A stretch of 64,000 bases of DNA, from contig JBANSL010000013.1 in the NCBI GenBank assembly GCA_037127255.1, forward strand, positions 66,781,688 to 66,845,687, given 5' to 3'. The notes under the pieces were generated by a model. It worked only from the letters and a program-made list of their open reading frames with translations. It made no database searches and was not told the DNA's origin. This DNA is from Persicaria tinctoria (taxonomy: Eukaryota; Streptophyta; Magnoliopsida; Caryophyllales; Polygonaceae). Shown piece after piece: positions 21,986 through 33,714 of this stretch. Numbering within the stretch: position 1 is the stretch's first letter; the number at the start of each line of letters is the position of its first letter. The position numbers and the translations under genes are program-made.

Positions 21986-23433
21986 TGATCATGCACATTT
22001 AGGTAGTGTTAATATAGGCATTTAGATGTGTTTAGGTAGGGTAAAATGCATGAGTTAGAGTAGTGTTCATGTTTTTATTATATTTCAATTAGAGTCAGAA
22101 TCTACGAGATTTGTGCATGATTTCAGGTGATTTTAAAGAGGTGAAACTAAGCTCGAGCCAATGTTGGAAGATTGGACGAGAATAGAAGAGCTCGAGAGCT
22201 GAGGAGAGGAGCTAAACATGTAAAAGACTGGAGCTTTCCAAGTCGGCGACGCTGCACTAAAACAAGTTGTACAAAGGCTGTATTTATCGGATCGGGGCGT
22301 ACTTACACTTGTTGGAAAGAAGATTCGAAGACCTACAACTTTCGTGTTTACGACTTTTCCAAATTCATCCTTGAAAATAGCGAAATATGGACATCAAGTT
22401 GGCTGTTGAACAGGAACTCGGGTGGAGCAAGACAAACTCGGCCGAGTTATTTGGTGGAGAGCCCGAGTTATTCATGAAAGAGCCGTTACTTTGGTTAATT
22501 TCTGAAAGTTAATTATTTTAGTTTGTTTTTGAATTAATTAGGAAGAGGAAACGTTTGTTCCGGTGAAGAACAAAAGGGGTTTTGAATCAAACCGGGAATT
22601 GAAACATGTTTTGTACATAGCAAATTGGACACTTCTTGTGATTTTTCAACCATGAACCACTAAACCTCTTTACTTGGGGAAATTAATCGAAGCGTCGGGT
22701 TTGTCATTTCATTGTGAGATTTCTATTCTTAATACTCCTCTTTGAATATTATCAATTCTTTGCGCTGATTGTTTAGGGTTTTTCGTGAATTTCCGTTAGT
22801 CTGATCAACTGATGCCTTTCCATGATATTCTATAGCTAGATATAGGTAATTTATGGTTGAATTATCTATATTCTTGAGTAGCAAAGTATAAATCTCTGAA
22901 ACTGGTTGATTTAGGGATTTATATAAAGACTTGATTTGCAATTGATGCAATAACTGGTTGTGCGCGTCGATTGTCTTTGTTGGTTTCCTTTATTATTGTT
23001 TTTTGAATCTTGATAGTTTCAAGATTGTTTGATAATTAGGGTTTTCAGGGTCTGGTTGTCCTGTTAACTAATTTCGATAAGGAATTGGATTTAAAAGACA
23101 TAGTCTTTCCACAACAAATTATTCAAGAGAAAGTTATCTTTTCGATATCAATGATCAATGAACAAACCTGATTGCTGAGATTGATTGACCTGAGCTATTC
23201 TCTCATATTCATCCATTTAATCTGTTTTACTTTATTATTTTTCTTACTTTTGCATTCTTAGTTAGTTTAAACCATCGAAATCCCCCTCTGTGTTTCTTGT
23301 TCTTATTTAGCACACTTGACTTGCATACAAATCGTTGACTCTATGTAGGATCGACCCGCACTTGCCAAACTATATTAGTTAGATTAGTCGGATTTATTTG
23401 ATAGGATTTAAGGCGACTGAAAATCCCTTATCA
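21986..23433 (+). repeat. 5' LTR of element A
   Basis: TGATCATGCACATTTAGG to GAAAATCCCTTATCA, 1448 bp. It matches the 3' LTR once the two nested insertions there are removed. Confidence 0.92.
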
Positions 23434-23437
23434 AATT

Positions 23438-23455
23438 TGGTGTCGTTGCCGGGGA
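23438..23455 (+). promoter_or_regulatory. Primer binding site, tRNA-Asp type
   Basis: TGGTGTCGTTGCCGGGGA is complementary to the 3' end of plant tRNA-Asp apart from two positions that G-U pairing tolerates. It starts four bases after the LTR. Confidence 0.85.
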
Positions 23456-23560
23456 GTCAAGTTGTTATTTGTGTGTTTGTCTTGTGTGTTAATTTAGCTA
23501 CTAACTTTTGTTGTGAACCTACCTTACGGTTCACAACACATATGCTACTAACAGTTTAAG

Positions 23561-24646
23561 ATGTTGAGATTATCGCAGTTCGAAGGTGAGAACTTTCACC
23601 TATATCTCACTAGGTTGCAGAGGTGTGTGGACATCCGCAATGAGCAGGCTTTCCACGATAGTTTGCGAGATATGGTTATCTGCGTTGTAGGGGGGATGAC
23701 TGCTGAGACAAAGGCGAGTGCTATATACATGAGCGGAGGAAGTCTAGCATGGTTAGGTTTGGCGGGAATTTGGGATCTTATCTGTTACATGGGTCACCAG
23801 GCCCTGCAGGAAGTGTCCTTTGCACTGGAACCTCAACCAATGGATTACTTCGATGCATCTTTGGAGGATCTATCCAAGGCCTCCTACGAGGAGAATGAGC
23901 AATTGTGTCAGCAGATCGCTAAACTAGATGAACGAGTGCACCAAATAGTCCAAGAAGGGAATGAGATACTAGCATGTGAAGCGGGTGAACTACCGTCTCA
24001 ACCAATGGGTAACCCGACAGAGAGTCTCACCATAAACAACCTAGGGAGTGGCAAGTACCTGTTTGTCACATCCGAGGAAAGCTCAAAAAGTCATGAAGAT
24101 TAAGGTGAGTGTGTGCTTCCTATTCCCCCCTCATTGAGTTCATCCGAGTCTACTCCACTACCTCCCCTACCCTTGAGCTGTGAGCATGATAATGTTTTGG
24201 CGGAGGAGGACATGTTCGCAGATGATGACAGTTTCTTCACCGATGAAGAGGAGAGTACATTACTTCCTGACATGGAGTGTCATGAGTCGACGCATTAGAT
24301 CCCGTGTGATTTATTGTCTCCTTCATTCGATGAGATTGTCTCGAGCTCGCCTATCAAGGAACCAAGTCCGGAGCTGATTTATGTGGCTCCTAACCAAAGA
24401 ATTGATATCCTCTACAATTGTGAGAAGTTCGGTGATTATGTTGACCCTTGGGCTCATTATTTTGACATACCACCAATGGAACTGAATTGGTGGTTCTACA
24501 TACCCGCGGCGGAGATTCACACTCGGACATATGAGGAGTTGAGGACATACTTTGACTTCAACTTATTCGTATGTAGTGCCCGCTTACCTAGATGGTGTGC
24601 ACAAGAGTTTGATTTGCTGCTGAGGGCACTGACGATCTCCGAGTGA
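23561..24646 (+). pseudogene. Gag-like protein gene of element A
   Basis: The first part (23561-24103, 180 codons) has MLRLSQFEGENFHLYLTRLQ, GMTAETKASAIYMSGGSLAW and LAGIWDLICYMGH. A second part follows after stops near 24101 and 24296: EDMFADDDSFFTDEEES, SSPIKEPSPELIYVAP, FGDYVDPWAHYFDIPP, LNWWFYIPAAE and AQEFDLLLRALTISE. Homologous blocks occur in elements C and D. There is no CCHC zinc knuckle. The protein is probably a derived capsid-like Gag with an acidic linker. This copy is broken by at least two stops. Confidence 0.75.
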
Positions 24647-24779
24647 GTCTTAAATGGATAACCAAAACGTCGAGTCTATGACGGTAACCAAGGACGCTTC
24701 TTGGGAGGCAACCCAAGGTGAGTAATTTAGATTTGCATTTTTCATTCTTTTCATTTAAGTTTTCAATTTCAATATATAT

Positions 24780-25350
24780 ATCGTCAAAAATGGGGCCAAA
24801 ATCAAGAGAATTACAATAGGTTACTCGGGTGAAGAGCTCGGTCGAGTCTTGAGTCCAAACCGAGTAACGAACAGGATTCCAAGATACAACTCGGGTGGGG
24901 AATATTACACGGTCGAGTGTTTTTTAAACCCCACCCAAGCTATATAGTCTTCTAAAAAAAATAAGGAAAAGAAGGAAGACGAGAAATGTGTCTTCTTGCC
25001 CGAGTCTCCAACCCGAGCGATGCAGCAGCGAGCTTGCCTCAGGCCACCACCAGCAGAGCCGGCGCCGAGCATATCCAACCAGTAGCCTCCCGTCGAGTCA
25101 CGGAGCCCCAGCCTCCGATCCCGAGCACGCCTGGTTCTCTTTCGAGCAGCTTCCGGCCTCGTTCCTAGCAGCAACGCGCTACCTCTCTACCGAAGGCACC
25201 GGGCATCCATGGTCTCTCCCTCCTTCCCTCCCGAGCGTCGAGCACAACCTCACCAGCGGCCACCTCCCGCCGCCGAGCTCAACCAGCCACGCCGGTGACA
25301 CCTCCGAGCACCATCCCCGGTCAGTCTCTCCTTCTCCTTTCCTCCATTGA
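24780..25350 (+). other. GC-rich patch inside element A
   Basis: After a TATA-like tatatagtc (24940) the sequence turns sharply GC-rich (24985-25335, with cagcagcgagcttgcctcagg and ccgccgccgagctc) in an otherwise AT-rich element. An open frame of 120 codons exists here but looks low-complexity. It may be captured host leader sequence or a nested LTR fragment. Confidence 0.4.
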
Positions 25351-25879
25351 ATCAGTAAGTTTAATAAACCCTAAAATTTTAAGTTTTGTTAAATTTATGA
25401 AATTGGTGAATTGAATTGATTGAGGTTTGTGAGTTGGATTTGAGATTTGTGTGCCTAATTGTTACATTGCAATTGCAAATTTGAGAATTTTTGAGTCTTA
25501 AGTGTTTAAATTGATCTTGCTCTTTAATATTAAACTTGATAAGAGTTTCTTGTTGAGTTTATTGATTTTAGTTTTGATCAATTTATGTTTAATTGTTATC
25601 GATTTGCAAATTGTTGATTTTTGTGGCTTTGTTGTGTGTTATTGTAAGTGGATTGACACCATTGATCATTATTGTGAGTTGTCCTTTCCGGGACAACAAA
25701 TATTTCTTTGTTGGTGTTGTCTTGGCTCTTGTTTGTAAAGATTAGGTTGTGGTGTATCCTTGAGGTCGAGACGAGAAAGAACAATGGCTCGTCACACTCT
25801 TGTGCTTGAATTCATCACCTCCGCTTGATATGTAGATGACTCCGTAAGTATTCTTCTCCTTCTATTTTATTTTTCACAT
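25351..25879 (+). other. Noncoding internal DNA of element A
   Basis: AT-rich sequence between the GC-rich patch and the first polypurine-like motif. No gene or site is recognised. Confidence 0.5.
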
Positions 25880-27362
25880 TGAGGACAATGTGTGAATTAA
25901 GTGTGGGGGAGGGAACACTTGCATGTTTGCATTTAGGTTGCATTGTATATATTGCTTTCTTGTTTTTGCATTTCATGGTTATTATTCTTAGTCTTGCATA
26001 TTATAAAAAAAGGAAAAAAAAACAAAAAAATCATTAAAAAAAAAATCAGCATGCGTGACATTTTAGATTTAGGATCTATCGGATAACCCCATCTTTACCA
26101 CTTGTCTTATGTTTATTTATTTTTGATCCGATTACAACTCCCATGATATGCTTGAATTGTTGATCATCGTCTAGTTTGTTTGATCTATTGGAGCATGAGA
26201 TAATGGATTGATTGAGCATGTATAACTCTTAGCTTTTAGGTGACATTGCAATCCAAATAAATTTTACCTTGTGAGTTTATTTTGGCCTTATTGGGACTGT
26301 GCTTTATTGATGTCCTTTTTGCTTCTTGTGTGTGATACTCTCCAATATGACTACCTCTGAGAATTGAGATTGATATCCATGTCAAGGCCGTATATTTTGA
26401 TTATTACTTGTGATTTTCATATGATTGAAGCAATTTTGTTAGTCATATCTTACTCTGTATCTACCCGTATATACTATCCTCTGCTTGAAGCCAAATTTGA
26501 GCCTTTTAGCCCATTTTTGTTAGCCCCACAAAATGTCTTTTAGCCAATTTTAGTCTTACCCTATCCGGGAATTAGGGAGAAGATTAGTGAAAATGTGTAT
26601 TGGTGGAGTGTTTTGAGCATTTGGAAGTTATTTATGGGTGGTTTATTCTTTTTGAGCTTCATATGGATGATTATTGTGCTTAATACTCGGGGCCTAAGAA
26701 GTATAAAATTCACTTATGAGTAAAAGTCGAGGAAAAATCATAAAGAGAAAAAAAAATCAAGAAAAGAGAAGAAGAAAAATCATCAAAAAATCAAGAGAGA
26801 AGAATTAACAAAGAGTGAGTTGGTTAACAAGAGTTGTGCTCAAGTTTTTATTTGTGGATGGAGTTAAAGTTTGAATTCTTTTGGTTGAAGAAATATTTGG
26901 TTGTGAGTGTTTTTTCGGTTATAGTTGAGATCTCTTTTTTCCCGGATTTTTAGCACCACAAAGCCTAAATCTTTCCCTACCTTGATTTTCTTACCGAGCC
27001 CCATTACAACCCTTGCAAGACCTCATGACGATTATTGCTTGTAATGTCACTCATGGTGGAGATTGTGATGTGGATTTCAATTTTCATGGGCATTGGATTG
27101 AGTTTGAGCGGAATTGACTTAGCCTAAACACAAGAGCGATGAGTGAAATACTTTATATACCCGGTGAGGTTGGATTGAAATGTGCCTAAGCCTTTGAGTT
27201 GCTCAAATACATGTGATGATGTTGATTATTGTCTTGTGTCTCCTACTTGATTTTGGATTTTATCGTTGATAAGGTGAATGCATGAAGGGTGTGTTTGTGG
27301 GATGTTTGATTGGATTGGTTTTGTTTTCTTGAGGACAAGAAAGGTTCAAGTGTGGGGGAGTT
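25880..27362 (+). other. Conserved noncoding block of element A with two polypurine-like motifs
   Basis: It is bounded by attgaggacaatgtg/aagtgtgggggaggg (25882-25917) and ttgaggacaagaaagg/aagtgtgggggagtt (27331-27362, the true tract before the 3' LTR). Islands inside recur in elements C, D and partly E: ctatccgggaattaggg (26561), cctaagaagtataaaattcac (26693), tttttagcaccacaaagcc (26947) and ccattacaacccttgcaag (27001). Confidence 0.75.
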
Positions 27363-27422
27363 TGATCATGCACATTTAGGTAGTGTTAATATAGGCATTT
27401 AGATGTGTTTAGGTAGGGTAAA

Positions 27423-27889
27423 TGATGTCCGCATTTTTAGTCTTATTTTACATCATGTTTTCATTCCATTTGAGTCATTTTATTAGCTTTTGTGTTGGGA
27501 AAGTGTGTCGTTTGTGTTAGTTTTCGTATTATTCAAGATATAGAGTCTACACAAGCTTTGGTGTGATTTTATAGGTTTTGGAGCTGATTTGGAAGAGTTT
27601 CGACGCACTTTAGAGCTTAAGGAAAAATCATGAAGGCAATGGAGAAGCCAAGCAAAAGGGGAAAGAGGTGCAGCTGTAGAAAAGCCTTAGAAGTTTTCCC
27701 TTTTATTAATTGAATTTCAGATTTTATGCTATTATCACCACCCATCTCTCTTCTATCTCTTTTGTTAGTTTCAACCCTACAAAGCAACTAAATAAGAAGC
27801 GCTGACTCTCTCCTGTGGACGATCCTGACTCCCTATACTATAGCGGGGTCTTGACTATAAATTTATTTGGTCGAGAAACCCTCTCATCA
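27423..27889 (+). mobile_element. Solo LTR nested in the 3' LTR of A
   Basis: TGATGTCCGCATTTTTAG to AGAAACCCTCTCATCA, 467 bp, with a perfect 5-bp duplication GTAAA (27418-27422 and 27890-27894). Its 3' end matches the LTR at 18105-18688 and the element E LTRs. Confidence 0.92.
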
Positions 27890-28339
27890 GTAAAATGCAT
27901 GAGTTAGAGTAGTTTTCATGTTTTTATTATGTTTCAATTAGAGTCGGAATCTACGAGGTTTGTGCATGATTTCAGGTGATTGTAAAAAGGTGAAGCTAAG
28001 CTCGAGCCAATGTTGGAAGATTGGACGAGAATAGAAGAGCATGAGAGCTGAGGAGAGGAGTTAAACATGTAAAGGACTGGAGCTGTCAAAGCTGGCGATG
28101 CTGCACTAAAACAAGTCGTACGAATGCTGTATTTATCGGATCGGGGCGTACTCATACTTTTTGGAAAGACGATTCGAAGACCTACAACTTTTGTGTTTAC
28201 GACTTTTCCAAATTCATCCTTGAAAATAGCAAAATCTGGACATCAAGTTGGCTGTTGAACAGGAACTCGGGTGGAGCAAGACAAACACGGCCGAGTTATT
28301 TGGTGGCGAGCCCAAGTTATTCAAGAAAGAGCCGTTACT

Positions 28340-29605
28340 CACTAGTACAAAAGGGGGGGACTAGAGCACGCTTTTTTTATGCATGGGAGCACACTTCTCG
28401 TACTGTGCTTATAGTGAGTGCGTTCCCAAACAAGCACACTTACTATTTAACCATTCTCCCATATTTGAAGCACGGTTTTGTGTTGAAGCGTTCTTAAAAT
28501 TGCCATACGAACAATTATAAGAACGCTTCAATTGAAGTGTGCTAAAAAAAAGCTTTAGCACACTTTTTTTCAAACCGTGCTTAATAATAAGAACGCTTTA
28601 AATGAAAAGTGTGCTCTTTTTATTTAACTGTAAGCACGCTTTAAATAAAAAAGTGTGCTCTTTCATATTTCTCTCAAGACCTCTTACACACTTGAACCAA
28701 GAGTCGAACCCAAGACCTCTTGCCCCCTCATACTGAATTCGTCCACTTTACACTCCTGCCACCCGAGCTACGGAATTTTATTGTTACTTTGTGCATTTAC
28801 TTAATCTAATTACTAAAAAAACTCTAAATATATAAAAAAAAAAAAAATTTCGACAACGATTTATAAAAATAAATGAGAACGCTTTAAAATAAAAATATGT
28901 TCCCTCTAGTTAAATTTGGTTATGGGAAGACACTTTTCTTATAAAACCGTGTTCGTTTTAATTTTTTTTTAATCACGCTTTACATGAAAACCAAGCTAAT
29001 TATTGCTTTAGAAATAAACGAGAACGGTTCTATAGAAAAGCATGTTGATTTTAGTTAAAGTTGGTTTTGGGAACACACTTGTAAAATGAAACCGTGTTTG
29101 TTTTAATTTTTTTTAAGCACGCTTCACACAAAAACCAAGCTTAATAGTTTTCAGAAATAAATGAGAACGGTTTTATAGAAAAGCGTGTTCGTTTTAGTTA
29201 AATTTGATTTTGGGAACACACTTTGAGAATTAAACCATGTTCGTTGTAATTTTTTTAAGCACGCTTTACACGAAAATGGGGTTAAATATTTTTTTACAAA
29301 TAAACGAGAACGGTTTTATAGCAAAGCGTGTTTGTTTTAGTCAAAAATGCTTTTGGGAACACACTTTGAAAATTAAATCGTGTTCGTTTTAAGTTTTTTT
29401 TAAGCACGCTTTACACGAAAACCGATCTAAATATTTTTTTAGAAATAAACGAGAACGGTTTTATGGAAAAGCGTGTTGCTTTTTGTTGAATTTGGGGTTG
29501 AGAACACACTTTTAATATAAAACTGTGCTTAAAATAAAAAAAATAAGCACGCTTGTCAAAAACCGTACCCAACTTACCGTGCTTCACCCCCTATATTTGT
29601 ACTTG
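28340..29605. mobile_element. Non-autonomous CACTA-like element with internal tandem repeats
   Basis: The left end is CACTAGTACAAAAGGGGG. The right end, reverse-complemented, is CAAGTACAAATATAGGGGG, so the terminus lost about two bases. Many AGCACGCTT/AAGCGTGTT motifs are present, as in CACTA subterminal regions. From about 28860 to 29560 a roughly 170-bp unit recurs about four times (gagaacggttttatagaaaagcgtgtt, gggaacacactt, ttttaagcacgcttta). There is no transposase. The insertion point in the LTR is clear from comparison with the 5' LTR, but the 3-bp duplication is not clean. Confidence 0.75.
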
Positions 29606-30551
29606 TTAATTTCTGAAAGTTAATTATTTTAGTTTGTTTTTGAATTAATTAGGAAGAGGAAACATTTGTTCCGGTGAAGAACAAAAGGGGTTTTGAATCA
29701 AACCACGAATTGGAACAGGTTTTGTACATAGCAAATTGGAGACTTCTTGTGATTTTTCAACCATGAACCACTAAACCTCTTTGCTTGGGGAAATTAATCG
29801 AAGCGTCGGGTTTATCATTTCATTGTGAGATTTCTATTCTTAATACTCCTCTTTGAATATTATCAATTCTTTGCGCTGATTGTTTAGGGTTTTCGTGAAT
29901 TTTCGTTAGTCTGATCAACCGATGCCTTTTCATGATAATCTATGGCTAGATATAGGTAATTTCTGGTTGAATTATCTATATTCTTGAGTAGCAAAGTATA
30001 AATCTCCGAAACTGGTTGATTTAGGGATTTATATAAAGAATTGATTTGCAATTGATGCAATAACTGGTTGTGCGCGTCGATTGTCTTTGTTGATTTCCTT
30101 TATTCTTCATCAATTATTGAATTGAATCTTGATAGTTTCAAGATTGTTTGATAATTAGGGTTTTTAGGGTCTGGTTGTCCTGTTAACTAATTTCGATAAG
30201 AAATTGGATTCAAAAGACCTAGTCTTTCCACACCAAATTATTCAAGAGGAAGTTATCTTTTCGATATCAATGATCAATGAACAACCTGATTGCTGAGATT
30301 GATTGACCTGAGCTATTCTCTCATATTCATCCATTTAATCTGTTTTACTTTATTATTTTTCTTACTTTTGCATTCTTAGTTAGTTTAAACCATCGAAATC
30401 CCCCTCTGTGTTTCTTGTTCTTATTTAGCACACTTGACTTGCATACAAATCGTTGACTCTCTGTGGGATCGACCCGTACTTGCCAAACTACATTAGTTAG
30501 GTTAGTCGGATTTATTTGATAGGATTTAAGGCGACTGAAAATCTCTTATCA

Positions 30552-31557
30552 AACCCCGCAAGGCCTAGGAAAGAACGCGCAAGTATGGGCGTCCTTGGCT
30601 GCGACCACTCTTCAATAGCTCGAACCTTCTTGGAATCCACCTTTAAACCATCCCTGCACACAACAAAACCAAGCAAAATGGTAGAGATTCCAAGGGAAAA
30701 ACACACTTCTTAAGGTTGGCTTAGAGTTTCTCCTTTCGAAGGCAATAAAATAAAACAGCCTTTAAGTGTTGAACATAGTCATTAAGGTTCTTTCTATAGA
30801 TTAAGATATCGTCAAAATAGACAACGACAAATTTCCCTAAGTATTTCCTAAGCACATGTTTCATAAGCTTCATAAAAGTGGAAGATGCATTAGTTAGACC
30901 AAAAGGCATTACGAGCCACTCATATAAACCATACTAATTAGTTTTAAAAGTCGTTTCCATTCATCCCATTATTTCATCCTAATCTAGTGATAGCCACTCC
31001 TAAGGCCAATTTCTTAAAATAAGCAAGCACCATGGAGTTCATCTAACATATCATCCAAATGAGGTATAGAGTGGCGATATTAACTGTTATCTGGTTGATT
31101 GCGCGTCAATCAACACATCCACCATGATCTGTTCTTCTTAGGCACCAAGATGACCAGAACCGTGCAAGGGCTAAGGCTCTCTTGGACGAACCCCTTCTTC
31201 ATTATCTCAGAGACTTGGCACTGCAACTCCTTTGTTTTTTTCGAGCTTGCTCGCTATGCAGCTCGGTTCAGCAAAGAGGTGCCGGGAATGAAGTCAATTT
31301 GGTGCTCTATCCCACGGGCGGGTGGCAAACCATGGGCTAGCTCTTCGGGTATCACATCTAAGTAATCTTGCAACAAATGAGAGATAGGATCAGGGACCAT
31401 ATCTAAAGTAATGGAATTGACTAAAACTTCCTTTCGAAAGAAAAGGATGTATGGCTGATGTGAATCCTGAGCGATCTTTAAGAACAAAGATTGAGCCATG
31501 AGTGCCCTCTTCTACACGAAACCCTTGAGGGTAGCTGGCAGAACCCCTAACGTGGAC
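30552..31557 (-). pseudogene. Ty3-gypsy reverse transcriptase (element B)
   Basis: Read leftwards: LDVIPEELAHGLPPARGIEHQID, then scattered RT blocks in several frames ([47 protein letters not shown] and [15 protein letters not shown]), where YFDD is the catalytic box. It continues with EEWSQPRTP and FLGLAGF, where element A splits it from 21985. Several stops and frameshifts are present. Confidence 0.85.
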
Positions 31558-32208
31558 TTAAGAGACCGAAGATAAGGTCCTCGATTCCGTGGCTGGCAGT
31601 GTCGTGGCCTCTTGGGCCTTGAGTGCCTTGGCCTCCTTGATGTGAGAGTCCTTATCGGCTTGTTGTTGGCGCTTTCGTACCTGGTCCTTCAAAACATCTT
31701 GAGATAAGGGTAGGAGGGTAACTCTCCTTCCATCAAAGTTAAAGGCATAGGTGTTTAAGCGGCCATTATGAATAACTTGTCTATCATATAACCAAGGTCG
31801 GCCTAGTAAATTATGACTATAATCCATCTTAGCAACATTACACAATACTTGATCACAATAAGAACCAATTTTAAAGGAAACCAAACATTGTTTAATAACC
31901 AAAGTATCGGAGTTACCATCCGTTATACCATTAAGGTCATAGTGTGTTGCTCGAGGTGTAGTAGCTAGATGAAGGTACTCGACCACTTTCTTGTTGATCA
32001 AGTTACAACACCTCCCTCTATCGATGATGATGGTGAGTATAGCCTCACGGACCACACACTTAGTGTGAAATATGTTCTCCCGCTGATCCGCCGCCAGAGC
32101 TTCTTGAAGTGGGAGGACACGCCGATTGACCAAGCATAGAGCCTCATCGAAAGTGGTGGGGTCGATGTTGACATTATCCTCATGAGCCACATTAGTCGAC
32201 TCCTTCAT
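31558..32208 (-). pseudogene. Ty3-gypsy retropepsin region (element B)
   Basis: A 216-codon open stretch with ENIFHTKCVV, a degenerate active site IIIDRGRCCNLI (family: D-S/G-G) and MDYSHNLLGRPWL. The Asp is kept, but the following residues are replaced, so activity is doubtful even before the other breaks. Confidence 0.8.
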
Positions 32209-32209
32209 T

Positions 32210-33714
32210 TCAGCTGAACCTATGGGATTCTAAAAACTTCCTCCTCATAGTAGAAATCACCCATGTCGTTGAGCATCACCTTTTAGGGCAATTCCGGGCA
32301 ATGTGATCCGGACTATTGCAAGTGAAGCATCGTTACTATCGGGCTTAAGAAGATGGGGCAACAACCCTTCTAGTTAGGACTTCAAAACCTGTTTGAAGTG
32401 AGTCGAAGAGTCCAATTGGTTGCGAGAAAGAGTTAGGGGCATATTTCGAAGGATTTGAAGAAATAGACGAATGAACAAACCTTCGACCAAGTGAGGATTG
32501 GTCGGATCGTGCCACCTGTTGTTGTTGGTCATACAAGAGTTGTGCTTTGTGACAAAGAGTATTAATATCTCTAAAACCATGAATAGACAAAGGATTTTGG
32601 ATGGAGACATTCAAACCAGCCAAAAATTTTTGACAAAAGGCTCTTTCGGCGAGGAAAATATTCGCCCAGTGAGAAACTCTCTCAATCTCATCCCGGAACT
32701 CCGTAGGAGTCCGAGTACCTTGGCGAAGGAGGGCTAGTTTCATCCTGATAGACTCCATATACTCCTTGGGTGCGTGCCTCTTTTTCAAGAAGAAACATAG
32801 TTGAGGCCATGTCTCCACAAGTTGCTTACCTTGTAGCCTGCATATGTCCCGAGTACGGAACCACCACGAACGAGCTAAGCATGTTAGGTGAAGAGTAACT
32901 ACCTCAAAATTTTCCATTTCATTGTAAAGGAGATGGTCAATGACATAGTCTTATGGGTCTCTCAAGCAATATAGGCCTCCGGATCATTGGCGCCATCAAA
33001 GGTTGCTAGCTTTACCTTAACGTCACGACGTTGGGTGACTAGTTCATTGTTTCGGTTGAGATTTGGGCGACCAAAATTGGGAGATGGAATATCATCAAAA
33101 GGATCATCGAACTCATGAAAAGGTTCCTCAAGGACGGGCATTTCGTCTAGGTCCCTGTTGTTCCACTGCTCATACCAATTGTCGAAGATCGGGTGGTCAC
33201 GAATGGGTGTCCGGATGGGCCTTTAATGACGGCCTTGCTGCGGTGTATGATTAGGTTCCTCTTGGCGGCCCTTTTTCGCTACAAAAGACACCAAAGGATC
33301 CTCCTCATACTCGTTGGGAAAGGGGTTAGGTGCAGGTTTAGGTATAAAAAGCGAAGTGTCGTCCAAATGTGCCTTACCATGCCGTTGTGTGGTGGACGAA
33401 AATGGGGCCTCCATCTGAGCTTCGACAAGCTTACGAACTACCAAACCCATCAAAATGTTGGACAACTTGGAATTGTTGGAAATGAACATCGCCTCTAATC
33501 TTTTATCAAGAGCCCCAACGGCGAAATCGATAATGAATTGCATTTGTGCATCCGTAATAGCACTGGGTGGTGGAGGGGTGCTTGAATTGGAAGATTTGTT
33601 GGAATCTTCGACCATGTTCCTATAAGCAAGTAGCAAACACAAGTAGTCCGGACAATAGGCACAGAAACAAGCAATGCAAGACTTTGATCCTACGAGTGAC
33701 CCAAGTGGTTTCAA
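32210..33714 (-). pseudogene. Ty3-gypsy Gag (element B)
   Basis: The N-terminal part (33714-33223; likely start MVEDSNKSSN at about 33615) is Ser/Pro-rich. The retrotransposon gag domain follows (VKLATFDGANDPEAYI, then LTCLARSWWFRTRDI, WPQLCFFLKKRHAPKEY, LLRQGTRTPTEF). A CCHC knuckle RCFTCNSPDHIARNC lies at about 32330-32280. Stops near 33215, 32960 and 32340 break the frame. Confidence 0.85.

Larger units (their letters stand above)
21986..30551 (+). mobile_element. Element A: pol-less LTR retrotransposon (TR-GAG-like)
   Basis: A perfect 5-bp duplication AACCC (21981-21985 and 30552-30556) flanks it. It has LTRs at 21986-23433 and 27363-30551 (the latter enlarged by two insertions), a tRNA-Asp primer site, one gag-like gene, two polypurine-like motifs and no protease, reverse transcriptase or integrase. 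It inserted into the gypsy polyprotein between the reverse transcriptase and RNase H parts. Confidence 0.92.
27363..30551 (+). repeat. 3' LTR of element A, with two nested insertions
   Basis: It begins TGATCATGCACATTTAGG and ends AATCTCTTATCA. A solo LTR (27423-27889) and a CACTA-like element (28340 to about 29605) interrupt it. The remaining parts align with the 5' LTR. Confidence 0.92.

Noticed and set aside
28676..28775. Possible tRNA gene (gagtcgaacccaagacctc, typical of a reversed T-arm)
   Set aside because: Only a short stretch resembles a tRNA T-arm; no cloverleaf can be completed, and it lies within the CACTA-like element.
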